Assembly: GCF_900114915.1 (NCBI RefSeq)
Contig: NZ_FOUS01000015.1
Span: 62,001-126,000, forward strand
DNA length: 64,000 nucleotides
Direction: 5' to 3'
Source of the DNA: Bradyrhizobium sp. Rc3b
GTDB lineage: Bacteria > Pseudomonadota > Alphaproteobacteria > Rhizobiales > Xanthobacteraceae
In this document: piece after piece, positions 19,691-28,556 of the stretch
Layout: the number at the start of each line of letters is the position of its first letter
Numbering within the stretch: position 1 is the stretch's first letter
The notes under the pieces: model-generated
Told to the model about the DNA's origin: nothing
Database searches by the model: none
Seen by the model: only the letters and a program-made list of their open reading frames with translations
Translations under genes and position numbers: made by a program

Positions 19691-20565
19691 CAGGCGACCG
19701 GCGCAAACAGCGCCGGATCGAACCTGCCCTCATATTCGAAGGTCGCAGTGCCCGTCATCAGCACGTGGTCGTCGCGCTCGCGCCATTCGATGCCGAGCTT
19801 GCCGCCGGGCAGCGTGATCTCGACATTGCGCTCGACGCGCTTCAGGCGGGCCGCGGCCACTGCCGTGGCGCAGGCCGCCGAGCCGCAGGCTTGGGTCAGG
19901 CCGGCACCGCGTTCCCAGGTGCGGATCGTGATGTGCTTGTCATCGACGATATGGGCGAGCGTGATGTTGGCGCGCTCCGGGAAGATCGGATGGTTTTCGA
20001 GCAGCGGACCGAAGCGCTCGAGATCGTAGGCGTTGACGTCATCGACCCAGAAGATCGCATGCGGATTGCCCATGCTCACCACGGAGGGCGAATGCAGGAT
20101 CGGATTGTCGATCGGCCCGATCTGCAATTCGATGTAGCGGGTATCGCGGAACTCTTCCGCCAGCGGAATGTCCTGCCAGCCGAACTTCGGCGCGCCCATA
20201 TCGACGGTGTAGAGATCGGGCGCCGGGCCTTGCCAGGCATTGAGCAAGCCGGCCGCCGTCTCGAACGTCGCGGCGGTCTGCCCGTTCTTCTCGAAGATGC
20301 GCCGTACCACACAGCGCATGCCGTTGCCGCAGGCGCCTGCCTCCGAGCCGTCATTGTTGTAGATGCGGATGAAGGCTTCGGTGCCGTCGAGCCGCGGCTT
20401 CTGCAGCACCATGAGCTGGTCGTAGGCCACACCGCCGTTCGCAGACGCCACCGCGCGGGCGTCGTCCGGCGTCACCGGGCCCGCAGAATCGCGCATGTCG
20501 ACAACGACGATCTCGTTGCCGATGCCGTTCATCTTGGCAAATGCGTGATTGGCGAGCGCGCTCAT
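19690..20565 (-). CDS. dapF: Diaminopimelate epimerase
   Basis: PLP-independent racemase that converts LL- to meso-diaminopimelate for lysine and peptidoglycan synthesis. The two catalytic cysteines are visible as Cys79 (EAGACGNGMRCV) and Cys227 (LTQACGSAAC). Conserved KMNGIGNEIVVVD and RIYNNDGSEAG segments are present, and the 291-aa length is normal. It overlaps mtaB; the dapF-mtaB pairing is conserved in Rhizobiales. asd, another gene of this pathway, is at 38.1 kb. Confidence 0.97.
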   Translation of the reverse strand: MSALANHAFAKMNGIGNEIVVVDMRDSAGPVTPDDARAVASANGGVAYDQLMVLQKPRLDGTEAFIRIYNNDGSEAGACGNGMRCVVRRIFEKNGQTAATFETAAGLLNAWQGPAPDLYTVDMGAPKFGWQDIPLAEEFRDTRYIELQIGPIDNPILHSPSVVSMGNPHAIFWVDDVNAYDLERFGPLLENHPIFPERANITLAHIVDDKHITIRTWERGAGLTQACGSAACATAVAAARLKRVERNVEITLPGGKLGIEWRERDDHVLMTGTATFEYEGRFDPALFAPVA

Positions 20566-20808
20566 GAAAAATCCCGAATTTCGCCTGTCTTATATGGCGA
20601 TCCTTGCCGGCTTGGCCAGTGATTTGCGGTCGGCGGCCGAGCGGTCTGCCATGACGCATCTGTCATGGGACGAATTCCGCGCCCGCGTGTTAGAACGGCG
20701 CAGCTCGCCGCGAACCGGGATGCGCGGCCGGGCTCAAGCCGGATTAGGCCTTGGTGGGCAAGGTCTTGCTGATGAAGGGCCTTGGTTAAGGCCTTGGGGA
20801 GAATAAAA

Positions 20809-21588
20809 ATGATCAGGTTTCGTCGTCTTGCTCTGGCCGCGCTGATCCCGGCAGCGGCCTTGTCGCTTGGCCTGCCTGAGGTTCTGGCGCAAACCCCGAG
20901 CCCGGCACCGGCGGCCTCGGCAAGTCCCTCGCCGGCCCCATCGGCTTCTCCCACCCCGGCCGCGAGCGCCTCGCCGGCCCCTGTGGCGACGGCCTCACCC
21001 GCGCCGTCGCCTGCCGCCAGCGCGTCGCCGGCCCCGACAACGTCGCCCTCGCCCGCAGCCAGTGCCTCACCCAGCCCAACGGCCCCGCCACCGGCGGCGG
21101 CCGCAACACCTGCCCCGGTGCAGACCGCCGATCCGTTCGGCCTGGAGACCACGCTCGAGGCCAAGAAGGTCGTAATGGTTAAGGGCACTGCCAATTGGGA
21201 CTCGGCCTTCGACACGCTGATCGACGCCTTCAAGGCACTGAACACGCTCCTGGACAAGCAGGGCATCAAGCCATCAGGCAATGCGATGATCGTCTACACC
21301 TCGACGGACGATACCGGCTTCACCTTCCTTGCCGAGATCCCGGTCGAGCAGGATCCCAAGAACCTCGCCAAGGACATGAGCATCGGCAAGTCGCCGGAAG
21401 GCAAGGTGCTGAAATTCGTCCATCGCGGCTCCTACGACAACATGGACAACACCTATGAGGCGATCACCAACCACCTCGACGACAAGAGGCTGGAAGCCAA
21501 GGATACCTTCATCGAGGAATACCTCACCGATCCGCTGAAGACGACAGAGGACAAGCTCGTGATCAACGTTTTCGTGCCGCTGAAGTGA
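20809..21588 (+). CDS. Exported GyrI-like (effector-binding) domain protein with Pro/Ala/Ser-rich linker
   Basis: A 259-aa protein with a signal peptide ending near EVLAQ (residue ~24), an extended linker of about 75 residues made almost only of Pro, Ala, Ser and Thr, and a C-terminal GyrI-like/AraC effector-binding domain (from about residue 105: TLEAKKVVMVKGTANWDSA to VINVFVPLK). GyrI-like domains bind small molecules in the cytoplasm in most cases, so an exported copy is notable. A Shine-Dalgarno GGGGAGA precedes the ATG. The next gene (SIMPL protein) begins 5 bases after the stop codon, indicating an operon. Function unknown. Confidence 0.85.
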   Translation: MIRFRRLALAALIPAAALSLGLPEVLAQTPSPAPAASASPSPAPSASPTPAASASPAPVATASPAPSPAASASPAPTTSPSPAASASPSPTAPPPAAAATPAPVQTADPFGLETTLEAKKVVMVKGTANWDSAFDTLIDAFKALNTLLDKQGIKPSGNAMIVYTSTDDTGFTFLAEIPVEQDPKNLAKDMSIGKSPEGKVLKFVHRGSYDNMDNTYEAITNHLDDKRLEAKDTFIEEYLTDPLKTTEDKLVINVFVPLK

Positions 21589-21593
21589 GACCA

Positions 21594-22310
21594 ATGAAAA
21601 AGACTGCCATACTTGCTACGTCCCTTGCCGCCGTTTTCGCCGCCACGCTGCTGACAACGCCCGCGCTTGCCGATGATTTTCCATCCGCCATTACGGTGAG
21701 CGGCGAAGCCAACATTTCCGCGGCGCCCGATCTGGCGCAGATCGACGCCGGCGTCGCCAACGACGCCAAGACGGCGAAGGAAGCGTCCGATGCCAACAAC
21801 GCCGCGATGGGCAAGGTGCTGCTGGCGTTGAAGGGCGCCGGCATTGCCGAGAAGGATTACCAGACCTCGCGGCTGTCGCTGCAGCCGCAATACGGCCAGA
21901 ACAAATCCACCGGCGCATCCCCGGTGGTCGGCTTCCGCGCTTCGAACCGCGTCACCGTGAAAATTCGCGACGTGACCAAGGTCGCCGGCATCATCGACAC
22001 GCTGGTCAGCGCCGGCGCCAACGACATCGGCAACATCTCCTTCGAAGTGACGCAGGCGTCAAAACTGCTCGACGACGCGCGCGAGCAGGCGATCGTGGAC
22101 GCCCGCCGCAAGGCGGAGATCTACGCCAAGGCCACCGGCGTGACGCTGGGCGCTCCGCTCAGCGTCACCGAGGGCGGCGGCCCGGTGCCGCTGTTCAAGG
22201 GGCGGATGGCAGCACCAATGGCCGCATCCCCGCAAGCCGCGGTTGCGCCCGGTGAGGAAACGCTGTCGGTGACGGTGAATGTGAGCTGGGCGATCAAGCA
22301 GGGGCAGTAG
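21594..22310 (+). CDS. SIMPL domain (DUF541) exported protein
   Basis: A 238-aa protein with signal peptide (cleavage near TPALADD) followed by a SIMPL/DUF541 domain: ITVSGEANISAAPDLAQI at the start, YQTSRLSLQPQYG, VGFRASNRVTVKIRD, and the C-terminal ARRKAEIYAKATGVTLG. Such proteins are outer membrane or periplasmic in Gram-negatives (YggE, BP26 of Brucella) and have been linked to oxidative stress and channel-like oligomers. It is the second gene of a pair with the exported GyrI-like gene. Confidence 0.92.
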   Translation: MKKTAILATSLAAVFAATLLTTPALADDFPSAITVSGEANISAAPDLAQIDAGVANDAKTAKEASDANNAAMGKVLLALKGAGIAEKDYQTSRLSLQPQYGQNKSTGASPVVGFRASNRVTVKIRDVTKVAGIIDTLVSAGANDIGNISFEVTQASKLLDDAREQAIVDARRKAEIYAKATGVTLGAPLSVTEGGGPVPLFKGRMAAPMAASPQAAVAPGEETLSVTVNVSWAIKQGQ

Positions 22311-22352
22311 CCCCGTTCCTAAGAGGCACGTCGCCGCAACACCAATGGTGCA

Positions 22353-22378
22353 GTCCCTGCGAACGCGTTCGCAGGGAC
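22353..22378. terminator. Perfect 26-base palindrome, family E short repeat, probable terminator
   Basis: The arms GTCCCTGCGAACG and CGTTCGCAGGGAC form an uninterrupted palindrome 43 bases after the SIMPL gene. The arms match the ends of family E repeats. There is only a short TT after it, so termination is possible but unproven. Confidence 0.55.
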
Positions 22379-22523
22379 TTATCATGCATGCCCGTTAAGG
22401 GAGGTTCGCGGCGAGTCTTTCCGTTGATGAATCGGCCCATCGCCCAAGTTGCTGTATCCAGTATGTCGCTGAGCGAGGCGACCGATCACGCGTCCGGCGG
22501 CAGTGGATAGCATTGTTGCCTGA

Positions 22524-22958
22524 TCAATCATTCGCGCTGATATCAGTAAAAAGGAAACCCGCCGGCGTCTTGGTAAAGACGAAGATGAGCTCGCCGCAGA
22601 AGACGAAGTAACTGTCGTTCTTATAATCGTCGCGATCGTAGACGGCCTTGCCGCGCTGGATACACGCGCGATTTTTCGCCGTGAACGAGGTCCGATAGGT
22701 CTTGGCGCCAAATTGCGCGGCGTCGCGAATTGCGTTGTCGTTCATGAACGGCAATCGTGTCATACCGGCGACGGCGACGGAATCGTTTGCCTTCAGCGCC
22801 GCGCGAAACTTCTCGATGAAGCCATCGAATTCCTTCTGCAAGGCAGGAGAAGCGACGGCGTTCTTCGCCCGGGCGACGGCTGGAGCAAGGTTCACAAGAG
22901 CGGTTGCGAGCACAATTCTCAGCAAAAATCCCACAGGCCAGTTCCATCCATCGATCAA
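22524..22958 (-). CDS. Small exported protein of unknown function
   Basis: A 144-aa protein with a hydrophobic N-terminal signal (VGFLLRIVLATALVNLAPAVARA) and a mature part with FDGFIEKFRAALKANDSVAVAGMTRLPF and C-terminal DSYFVFCGELIFVFTKTPAGFLFTDI. It has two Cys that could form a disulphide (RACIQRG and VFCGEL). I do not recognise a named domain, although the layout is like small periplasmic proteins of rhizobia. It stands alone between the SIMPL gene and the MBL hydrolase gene. Confidence 0.7.
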   Translation of the reverse strand: MIDGWNWPVGFLLRIVLATALVNLAPAVARAKNAVASPALQKEFDGFIEKFRAALKANDSVAVAGMTRLPFMNDNAIRDAAQFGAKTYRTSFTAKNRACIQRGKAVYDRDDYKNDSYFVFCGELIFVFTKTPAGFLFTDISAND

Positions 22959-23110
22959 TCAAGGTCTTCCGACCAAAAGAAATCCATGGTGTTTTGTTGC
23001 GTCATGGGCTTTCTGGTTCAACCGCGCAGAGCCGTAGGCACTTGTCGCTATAGGAGCAAAGCGGACATTGCTTTCGTCGCATCACGCCGCCGGGTTTATG
23101 GGTACACGAC

Positions 23111-24265
23111 CTAAATCTCCACCACCTGCCCCGGCTGCATCGCCACGAAGCGCTCCTGCGGAAGCTTCGCAGCATCCAGCGCCTCGACCAGCGCCTTGGC
23201 CGGCGCGTCGATCGCCTCATCCGTGAGCTGGAACGTACCGTGATGATGCCCGAGCGCGGCCTCGGCGCCGCAATCGCGTAGCGCCTTCACCGCGTCCTCC
23301 GGATTCATATGCTGGTCGCGCATGAACCAGCGCGGCTCGTAGGCGCCGATGGGGAGGATCGCCAGACGCAGCTTGCCGTGCTTCTCGGCGACGCGGCGGA
23401 AATGCCGGCCATCGCCATAGCCGGAATCGCAGACGACGTAGATTTTCCCCGCAGGCGTCTCCAGCACAAAACTCGCCCATAGCGCCTTGTTGCGATCGAA
23501 CATGCCGCGCGCCGTCCAATGCCGGGTCGGCACCAAATGCACGGCGATGCCGCCGCCGAGCTCGACGCGGTCGTGCCAGTCGAAGGCTTCCACCTTGATC
23601 GTGGAATCCCAGCTGCGCATCGTCACGTCGTTGCCGAGCGGGGTGACCACGCGCGGGGCAAAATTCTTGGTGAGCCGCGACAGCGTCGCGATGTCGAGAT
23701 GATCGTAATGGCCGTGCGAGACCAGCACGACGTCGATCTTCGGCAGCTTCTCGAAGGCGATGCCGGGATCGTTGTGCCGCTTCGGCCCGGCCCAGGCGAC
23801 CGGCGAAACCCGCGTCGACCAGACGGGGTCGACCAGGATGTTGAGGCCGCCGGTCTGGATCAGCCAGCTGGCATGCCCGACGAAGGAGAGCCGCACCTTG
23901 TCGCCGTCGACGCGGGCTGGCGGCGTGTCGGCATGGGGGCTGGGCGCCCAGTCGGGCCAGGTGGCGCGCTGCCGCTTGCCGCCGAGCTGCCAGCGCAGCA
24001 CCTCCCGAAGCGATTTCGGCGGCGCGCCGTCCGGATCGAAGAAGTTCAGACCGTCGAAATGGTCGGAGGCGGGACCGTCGTAGGTTTTCATGCGGGACAT
24101 CCAGAGGGACGGGACACCGACCAGGGCGCCGGCCCCGGCAAGCAGTCCGAACAGGCGGCGGCGGGTGATCGGCACGGCGGGCTTCAGGAGTGGTGGCGGA
24201 GGTAAGTCATCACCTTCTATATGGGCGGGGCAAAAGGAAAAGGAACCGGCAGTCGAAAGCGACAT
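23111..24265 (-). CDS. Metallo-beta-lactamase-fold hydrolase, NAPE-PLD/RomA-like, Tat-exported
   Basis: A 384-aa zinc-dependent hydrolase. The N-terminal ITRRRLFGLLAGAGALVG is a twin-arginine signal, though preceded by an unusually long stretch of about 34 residues. The metal site is SHGHYDHLD (His184, His186, Asp188, His189), with later ligands in RHWTARG, VCDSGYG and ALGHHHGTFQ. The pattern LSFVGHASWLIQTGGLNILVDP is typical of the NAPE-PLD / UlaG-like group. Substrate unknown. The long n-region could mean that the true start lies further in. Confidence 0.85.
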   Translation of the reverse strand: MSLSTAGSFSFCPAHIEGDDLPPPPLLKPAVPITRRRLFGLLAGAGALVGVPSLWMSRMKTYDGPASDHFDGLNFFDPDGAPPKSLREVLRWQLGGKRQRATWPDWAPSPHADTPPARVDGDKVRLSFVGHASWLIQTGGLNILVDPVWSTRVSPVAWAGPKRHNDPGIAFEKLPKIDVVLVSHGHYDHLDIATLSRLTKNFAPRVVTPLGNDVTMRSWDSTIKVEAFDWHDRVELGGGIAVHLVPTRHWTARGMFDRNKALWASFVLETPAGKIYVVCDSGYGDGRHFRRVAEKHGKLRLAILPIGAYEPRWFMRDQHMNPEDAVKALRDCGAEAALGHHHGTFQLTDEAIDAPAKALVEALDAAKLPQERFVAMQPGQVVEI

Positions 24266-24474
24266 ATTTTCAGGATGTTACCTTGGCAGAGACATTCCGG
24301 CACCCCAACTTTCCTTGACTTTTGGGCGGGAGCGGCGTTTAACCCCGCCACTTTCTCGGAAAGGCTTTCTTTTCGACCCGCCGACTGGTCCTCGAGGCCA
24401 GAGGTCAACGCCCGACAGCGCTGTGCGCCCTCGGGCGTAAAGGTGTTTGGAAGATCGCTTGCCCAAGGAGGTGA
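24266..24474. other. Intergenic region with possible ffh promoter
   Basis: No gene seen. CTTGAC at 24314-24319 followed 17 bases later by GTTTAA (24337-24342) is a moderately good sigma-70-like promoter pointing toward ffh. A family D repeat lies between it and ffh. Confidence 0.3.
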
Positions 24475-24577
24475 TCATCGCCCGACTTGATCGGGCGATC
24501 CAGTATCCCAGAGGCGGCTCGGCTGGAACCGAGGTGCCGCGGCGTACTGGATGCCCCGGTCAAGCCGGGGCATGACA
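24475..24577. repeat. Dispersed palindromic repeat, family D copy 2
   Basis: Same architecture as the copy at 14551: TCATCGCCCGACTTGATCGG at the left end, GCCCCGGTCAAGCCGGGGC at the right, GTACTGGATG inside. It sits directly upstream of ffh, within its probable 5' leader. Confidence 0.85.
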
Positions 24578-24632
24578 GCAGTGAGTAACGGAGCGCTCTT
24601 CCCGTCGGGAAGACAGCAACAGGACAACGGCA

Positions 24633-26180
24633 TTGTTCGACAATCTGTCGGAACGGCTTGGCGGAATTCTCGATCGTCTGACGGGGCGCGGTGCGCTGAC
24701 CGAAAAGGACGTCGATGCCGCGATGCGCGAGGTGCGCCGCGCGCTGCTGGAGGCCGACGTCGCGCTGGAAGTGGTGCGCAGCTTCACCGAACGCGTGCGC
24801 GAGCAGGCGATCGGCGCCACCGTCGTCAAGTCGGTCACGCCCGGCCAGATGGTGGTCAAGATCGTCCATGACGAGCTGATCAACACGCTCGGCGCCGAAA
24901 GCCAGACCATCGACGTCAACTCCGTGCCGCCGGTGCCGATCATGATGGTCGGTCTGCAGGGCTCGGGTAAGACGACCACCACCGCAAAGCTCGCCCGCCG
25001 CCTGGTCCAGCGCGACAAGCGCAAGGTGCTGATGGCCTCGCTCGACGTCTATCGTCCGGCGGCGATGGAGCAGCTGGCCGTGCTCGGCCGCGACCTCGAC
25101 ATTCCGACCCTGCCGATCGTGGGGGGACAGCAGCCGCCGCAGATTGCCAAGCGCGCGCTGGAAGCCGGCAAGCTCGGCGGCTACGACATCGTGCTGCTCG
25201 ACACCGCCGGCCGCACCACGCTCGACGAAGATATGATGGCGGAAGCAGCCGCGATCAAAGCCGCGGCCAATCCGCACGAAGTGCTGCTGGTCGCCGACAG
25301 CCTCACCGGTCAGGACGCCGTAAATCTCGCGCGCGCGTTCGATCAGCGCGTCGGCCTCACCGGCATCGTGCTGACACGAGTTGACGGCGACGGCCGCGGC
25401 GGTGCTGCGCTGTCGATGCGCGCGGTCACCGGCAAGCCGATCAAGCTGATCGGCACCGGTGAAAAGACCGACGCGCTGGAAGACTTCCATCCCGACCGTA
25501 TCGCCGGCCGCATCCTCGGCATGGGCGACGTGGTGTCGCTGGTCGAGCGCGCTGCCGCCAATATCGACGCCGAGAAGGCCGCGCGCACCGCCGAGCGCAT
25601 GCGCAAGGGTCAGTTCGACCTCAACGACATGCGCGAGCAACTGCTGCAGATGGCCAATATGGGCGGCATCAGCGGCCTGATGGGCATGATGCCCGGTATC
25701 GCCAAGATGAAGAACCAGATCGCGGCCGCGGGGATCGACGACAAGATCCTGAAGCGCCAGGTCGCGGTGATCGATTCCATGACGCGCGACGAGCGCCGTC
25801 ATCCCGATTTGCTCAAGGCCAGCCGCAAGAAGCGCATCGCTGCAGGGTCCGGCCAGAGCGTCGAGCAGGTCAACAAGCTGCTCAAGATGCACCGGAACAT
25901 GGCCGACGTGATGAAGGCCATGGGCTCGGGCAAGCGCGGCCCGCTCGCCGGCATCGCGCAGGCCATGGGCTTTGGCGGCGGCATGAAGCCGCCCTCGCCG
26001 GAAGAGATGAAGGCGCTGCAGGAGAAGATGCAGAGCGGCGGCGGACAGGGCTTGCCCAATTTGCCGAAGGATCTGCCGGCCGGCTTGCGGCAGGGCCTGC
26101 CGAATGTGCCCGGCCTCACGGGCCTCAGCGGCAAGCCGATGCTGCCGGGCCTCGGCGGTTTCCCCGGCAAGAAGAAATGA
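24633..26180 (+). CDS. ffh: Signal recognition particle protein Ffh (SRP54)
   Basis: GTPase and RNA-binding subunit of SRP, co-translational targeting of membrane proteins. N domain from the first residue (MFDNLSERLGGILDRLTGRG), then G domain with G1 GLQGSGKTTTTAKLA, insertion box ASLDVYRPAAMEQL, G3 LLDTAGRTTLD, G4 TRVDGDGRGGAAL, followed by a Met- and Gly-rich M domain from about residue 310 (MGGISGLMGMMPGIAKMKN) with the SRP RNA-binding segment. The 515-aa length is typical. The start codon is TTG, with AGGAC about 10 bases upstream. First gene of an ffh-rpsP-rimM-trmD-rplS cluster. Confidence 0.97.
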   Translation: MFDNLSERLGGILDRLTGRGALTEKDVDAAMREVRRALLEADVALEVVRSFTERVREQAIGATVVKSVTPGQMVVKIVHDELINTLGAESQTIDVNSVPPVPIMMVGLQGSGKTTTTAKLARRLVQRDKRKVLMASLDVYRPAAMEQLAVLGRDLDIPTLPIVGGQQPPQIAKRALEAGKLGGYDIVLLDTAGRTTLDEDMMAEAAAIKAAANPHEVLLVADSLTGQDAVNLARAFDQRVGLTGIVLTRVDGDGRGGAALSMRAVTGKPIKLIGTGEKTDALEDFHPDRIAGRILGMGDVVSLVERAAANIDAEKAARTAERMRKGQFDLNDMREQLLQMANMGGISGLMGMMPGIAKMKNQIAAAGIDDKILKRQVAVIDSMTRDERRHPDLLKASRKKRIAAGSGQSVEQVNKLLKMHRNMADVMKAMGSGKRGPLAGIAQAMGFGGGMKPPSPEEMKALQEKMQSGGGQGLPNLPKDLPAGLRQGLPNVPGLTGLSGKPMLPGLGGFPGKKK

Positions 26181-26266
26181 GGAATTCGTCGCACGGGATC
26201 GATAAGCGTCCCGCGCAACGCGGAATACCAATCAACCGAACAAACCGTATTTTGAAGGAGAACTGA

Positions 26267-26599
26267 ATGTCCGTCGTTATCCGCCTCGCTCGCGCAGGCA
26301 CCAAGAAGCGTCCCGTCTATCACGTCGTCGTCGCCGACTCGCGCTTCCCGCGCGATGGTCGCTTCATCGAGCGTCTCGGCTATTTCAACCCGCTGCTGCC
26401 GAAGGACAACGAGACCCGTCTGAAGCTCGACATGGACAAGGTGAAGGCCTGGCTCGCCAAGGGCGCGCAGCCGTCCGATCGCGTGGCGCGTTTCCTCGAC
26501 GCTGCCGGCGTCAAGAAGCGCGAAGCGCGCAACAACCCCGAGAAGGCCGTGCCGCGCAAGGAGCGCAAGGCGCAGGCCGAAGCCGCCGCGAAGGGCTAA
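26267..26599 (+). CDS. rpsP: 30S ribosomal protein S16
   Basis: A 110-aa ribosomal protein of the small subunit body. The sequence starts VVIRLARAGTKKRPVYHVVV and continues DSRFPRDGRFIERLGYFNPL, all diagnostic for S16, with a lysine/alanine-rich C-terminal tail. A strong Shine-Dalgarno AAGGAGAA lies just before the ATG. It is followed by rimM after 9 bases, as in many bacteria. Confidence 0.98.
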   Translation: MSVVIRLARAGTKKRPVYHVVVADSRFPRDGRFIERLGYFNPLLPKDNETRLKLDMDKVKAWLAKGAQPSDRVARFLDAAGVKKREARNNPEKAVPRKERKAQAEAAAKG

Positions 26600-26608
26600 G
26601 GCTAGAAC

Positions 26609-27154
26609 ATGTCGGCGCTGGTCTGCGTCGCGCGGATCGGCGCCGCGCATGGTGTGCGCGGTGCGGTCAAACTGTGGACCTTCACCGAGGATCCCTTTGC
26701 CGTCAGGCGCTACGGTCCGCTGCTGTCCAAGGACGGCAAGCGCCAGTTCGAGGTCGCAACGGCGCGCGAGGCCAAAGATCATCTGGTCGCAACGTTCAAG
26801 GGCGTCACGACCCGCGATGAGGCCGAGCGCCTCAACGGCATCGAGCTCTACGTCGCGCGCGAAAAACTGCCCGCGACAGATGCGGACGAATATTACCACA
26901 CCGATCTGATCGGGCTCGCCGCCGTCACCACGGACGGCGACGCGCTCGGCCGCGTGCTCGCGATCCACAATTTCGGCGCCGGCGACATCATCGAAATCGC
27001 GCCCCCAAAAGGCACGACGATGCTGCTGCCGTTCACGAACGCCGTGGTGCCGGAGGTCGATCTCGAAGGCGGCCGCGTCGTGATCGCGCTGCCACAGGAG
27101 ATCGAGGGCGACGACGCTCCCTCGGCGGGTCCCCGCGAACGCGGGGACCCATAA
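26609..27154 (+). CDS. rimM: Ribosome maturation factor RimM; tail encoded by a dispersed repeat
   Basis: Assists assembly of the 30S head near S19. N-terminal domain (CVARIGAAHGVRGAVKLWTFTEDP) and C-terminal PRC-barrel-like domain (EYYHTDLIGLAAVTTDGDALG to VVPEVDLEGGRVVIALPQEI) are complete. The last residues (SAGPRERGDP) and the TAA stop are encoded by a family E palindrome at 27127-27154. The conserved protein thus ends before the repeat, and the repeat supplies an added tail and stop codon. Confidence 0.95.
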   Translation: MSALVCVARIGAAHGVRGAVKLWTFTEDPFAVRRYGPLLSKDGKRQFEVATAREAKDHLVATFKGVTTRDEAERLNGIELYVAREKLPATDADEYYHTDLIGLAAVTTDGDALGRVLAIHNFGAGDIIEIAPPKGTTMLLPFTNAVVPEVDLEGGRVVIALPQEIEGDDAPSAGPRERGDP

Positions 27155-27169
27155 CCACGGGCCGTGGTT
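27127..27169. repeat. Family E palindrome inside the 3' end of rimM
   Basis: A hairpin with arms GGGTCCCCGCG/CGCGGGGACCC (27127-27150, AAC-type centre) is followed by ATAACCACGG/CCGTGGTT, a second small hairpin (27153-27169). The sequence matches the ends of family E elements at 18280 and 58474. It overlaps the rimM stop codon and ends just before trmD. Confidence 0.8.
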
Positions 27170-27188
27170 TTTGGCTAAGCTGATTGCG

Positions 27189-27944
27189 ATGGCAAACCCC
27201 TCACCCTGGCGCGCGACGGTGCTGACGCTGTTTCCGGAGATGTTTCCGGGGCCGCTCGGCGTGAGCCTTGCCGGCCGGGCGCTGGCCTCGGGGCTCTGGG
27301 AGATTGAGGCGCGGGACATAAGGGCGTCCGCCACCGACCGCCATCGCAGCGTCGACGACACCCCGGCCGGTGGTGGGCCGGGCATGGTACTGCGGGCGGA
27401 TGTTCTGGCGGCAGCCATCGATGCCGCCGAGATCGCCCCCGAGCGGCCGCGCCTGCTGATGAGCCCGCGCGGTCGACCATTGACCCAGGCCCGGGTTGCC
27501 GAACTCGCCGGGGGCCCCGGCCCCCTGATCGTCTGCGGGCGGTTCGAGGGGATCGACCAGCGGGTGATCGACGGGCGGGGCCTGGAGGAGGTCTCCATCG
27601 GGGATTACGTGCTGTCCGGGGGCGAAATCGCAGCTTTAGCCCTGATCGATGCCTGCGTCCGGCTGCTGCCGGGCGTGATGGGCAAGGAGGCCTCGGGAAC
27701 CGAGGAAAGCTTCTCCGATGGCCTTTTAGAGTACCCCCAATACACCCGTCCGCAGCTGTTCGAGGGGGCCCCGATCCCGGAGATCCTGACCTCCGGCGAC
27801 CATGCCAAGGTTGCAAGCTGGCGGCGGGCCCAATCCGAGGCCCTGACGGCGGCCCGGCGGCCCGATTTATGGGCCCAGATCCCACCCAAGCCGGCGAATC
27901 GGGCCGGTCGCCAAAAAACGCCAAAAAACAAGACAGACGGGTGA
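27189..27944 (+). CDS. trmD: tRNA (guanine(37)-N1)-methyltransferase TrmD
   Basis: SPOUT-class methyltransferase that forms m1G37 and prevents frameshifting. The knot motifs are RFEGIDQRVIDG and SIGDYVLSGGEIAAL; the N-terminus ATVLTLFPEMFPGPLGVSLAG is the family signature and PPAGGGPGMV-type DTPAGGGPGMVLRADV is present. The ATG at 27189 is chosen; a TTG at 27171 lies closer to the repeat. The C-terminal tail is basic. Length 251 aa is normal. Confidence 0.96.
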   Translation: MANPSPWRATVLTLFPEMFPGPLGVSLAGRALASGLWEIEARDIRASATDRHRSVDDTPAGGGPGMVLRADVLAAAIDAAEIAPERPRLLMSPRGRPLTQARVAELAGGPGPLIVCGRFEGIDQRVIDGRGLEEVSIGDYVLSGGEIAALALIDACVRLLPGVMGKEASGTEESFSDGLLEYPQYTRPQLFEGAPIPEILTSGDHAKVASWRRAQSEALTAARRPDLWAQIPPKPANRAGRQKTPKNKTDG

Positions 27945-28054
27945 CAAACGCTCCGGCTTGCCTTATAGGAGCGGCCAAATCCGCAATGGCTGGATAGACG
28001 AATTTTGCGCAGCCCCCCGTTTCCAGGGCTGGGCGCGCCGATGGAGATTTACCC

Positions 28055-28435
28055 ATGAACCTGATCAAGCAGCTCGAGCAAGAGCAATTCGACAAGCTGT
28101 CCGCCGGCAAGGACATTCCGGAATTCGGTCCCGGCGACACCGTGATCGTCAACGTGAAGGTGGTCGAAGGTGACCGTACCCGCGTGCAGGCTTATGAAGG
28201 CGTCTGCATCGGCCGTTCCGGCGGTGGCCTCAACGAGAGCTTCACCGTCCGCAAGATCTCCTATGGCGAGGGCGTGGAGCGCGTGTTCCCGGTGATGTCG
28301 CCGATGATCGACTCGATCAAGGTGGTGCGTCGCGGCAAGGTGCGTCGCGCCAAGCTCTATTACCTCCGCAACCTTCGCGGCAAGTCGGCCCGCATCGTCG
28401 AGAAGCAGGATCGCCAGACCGCGGTCGGCGAGTAA
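28055..28435 (+). CDS. rplS: 50S ribosomal protein L19
   Basis: A 126-aa ribosomal protein at the interface of the two subunits. Diagnostic segments are FGPGDTVIVNVKVVEGDRTR, QAYEGVCIGRSGGGLNESFTVRKIS, and RRGKVRRAKLYYLRNLRGK. The last gene of the ffh-rpsP-rimM-trmD-rplS cluster, 110 bases after trmD, followed by a strong terminator. Confidence 0.98.
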   Translation: MNLIKQLEQEQFDKLSAGKDIPEFGPGDTVIVNVKVVEGDRTRVQAYEGVCIGRSGGGLNESFTVRKISYGEGVERVFPVMSPMIDSIKVVRRGKVRRAKLYYLRNLRGKSARIVEKQDRQTAVGE

Positions 28436-28463
28436 GCTCCGCCCCACCGGGCAAGTTTTCAAA

Positions 28464-28492
28464 AGCGCGGAGCTCGGCTCCGCGCTTTTTTG
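28464..28492 (+). terminator. Intrinsic terminator after rplS
   Basis: Ten-base stem AGCGCGGAGC/GCTCCGCGCT with a TCG loop and a run of T residues. Confidence 0.92.
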
Positions 28493-28556
28493 TTGCGTCA
28501 GCCGTGCGCGTCAAACCACTCGCGCTTCCAATTCGGCCTGCTATATATTCTTGGAA

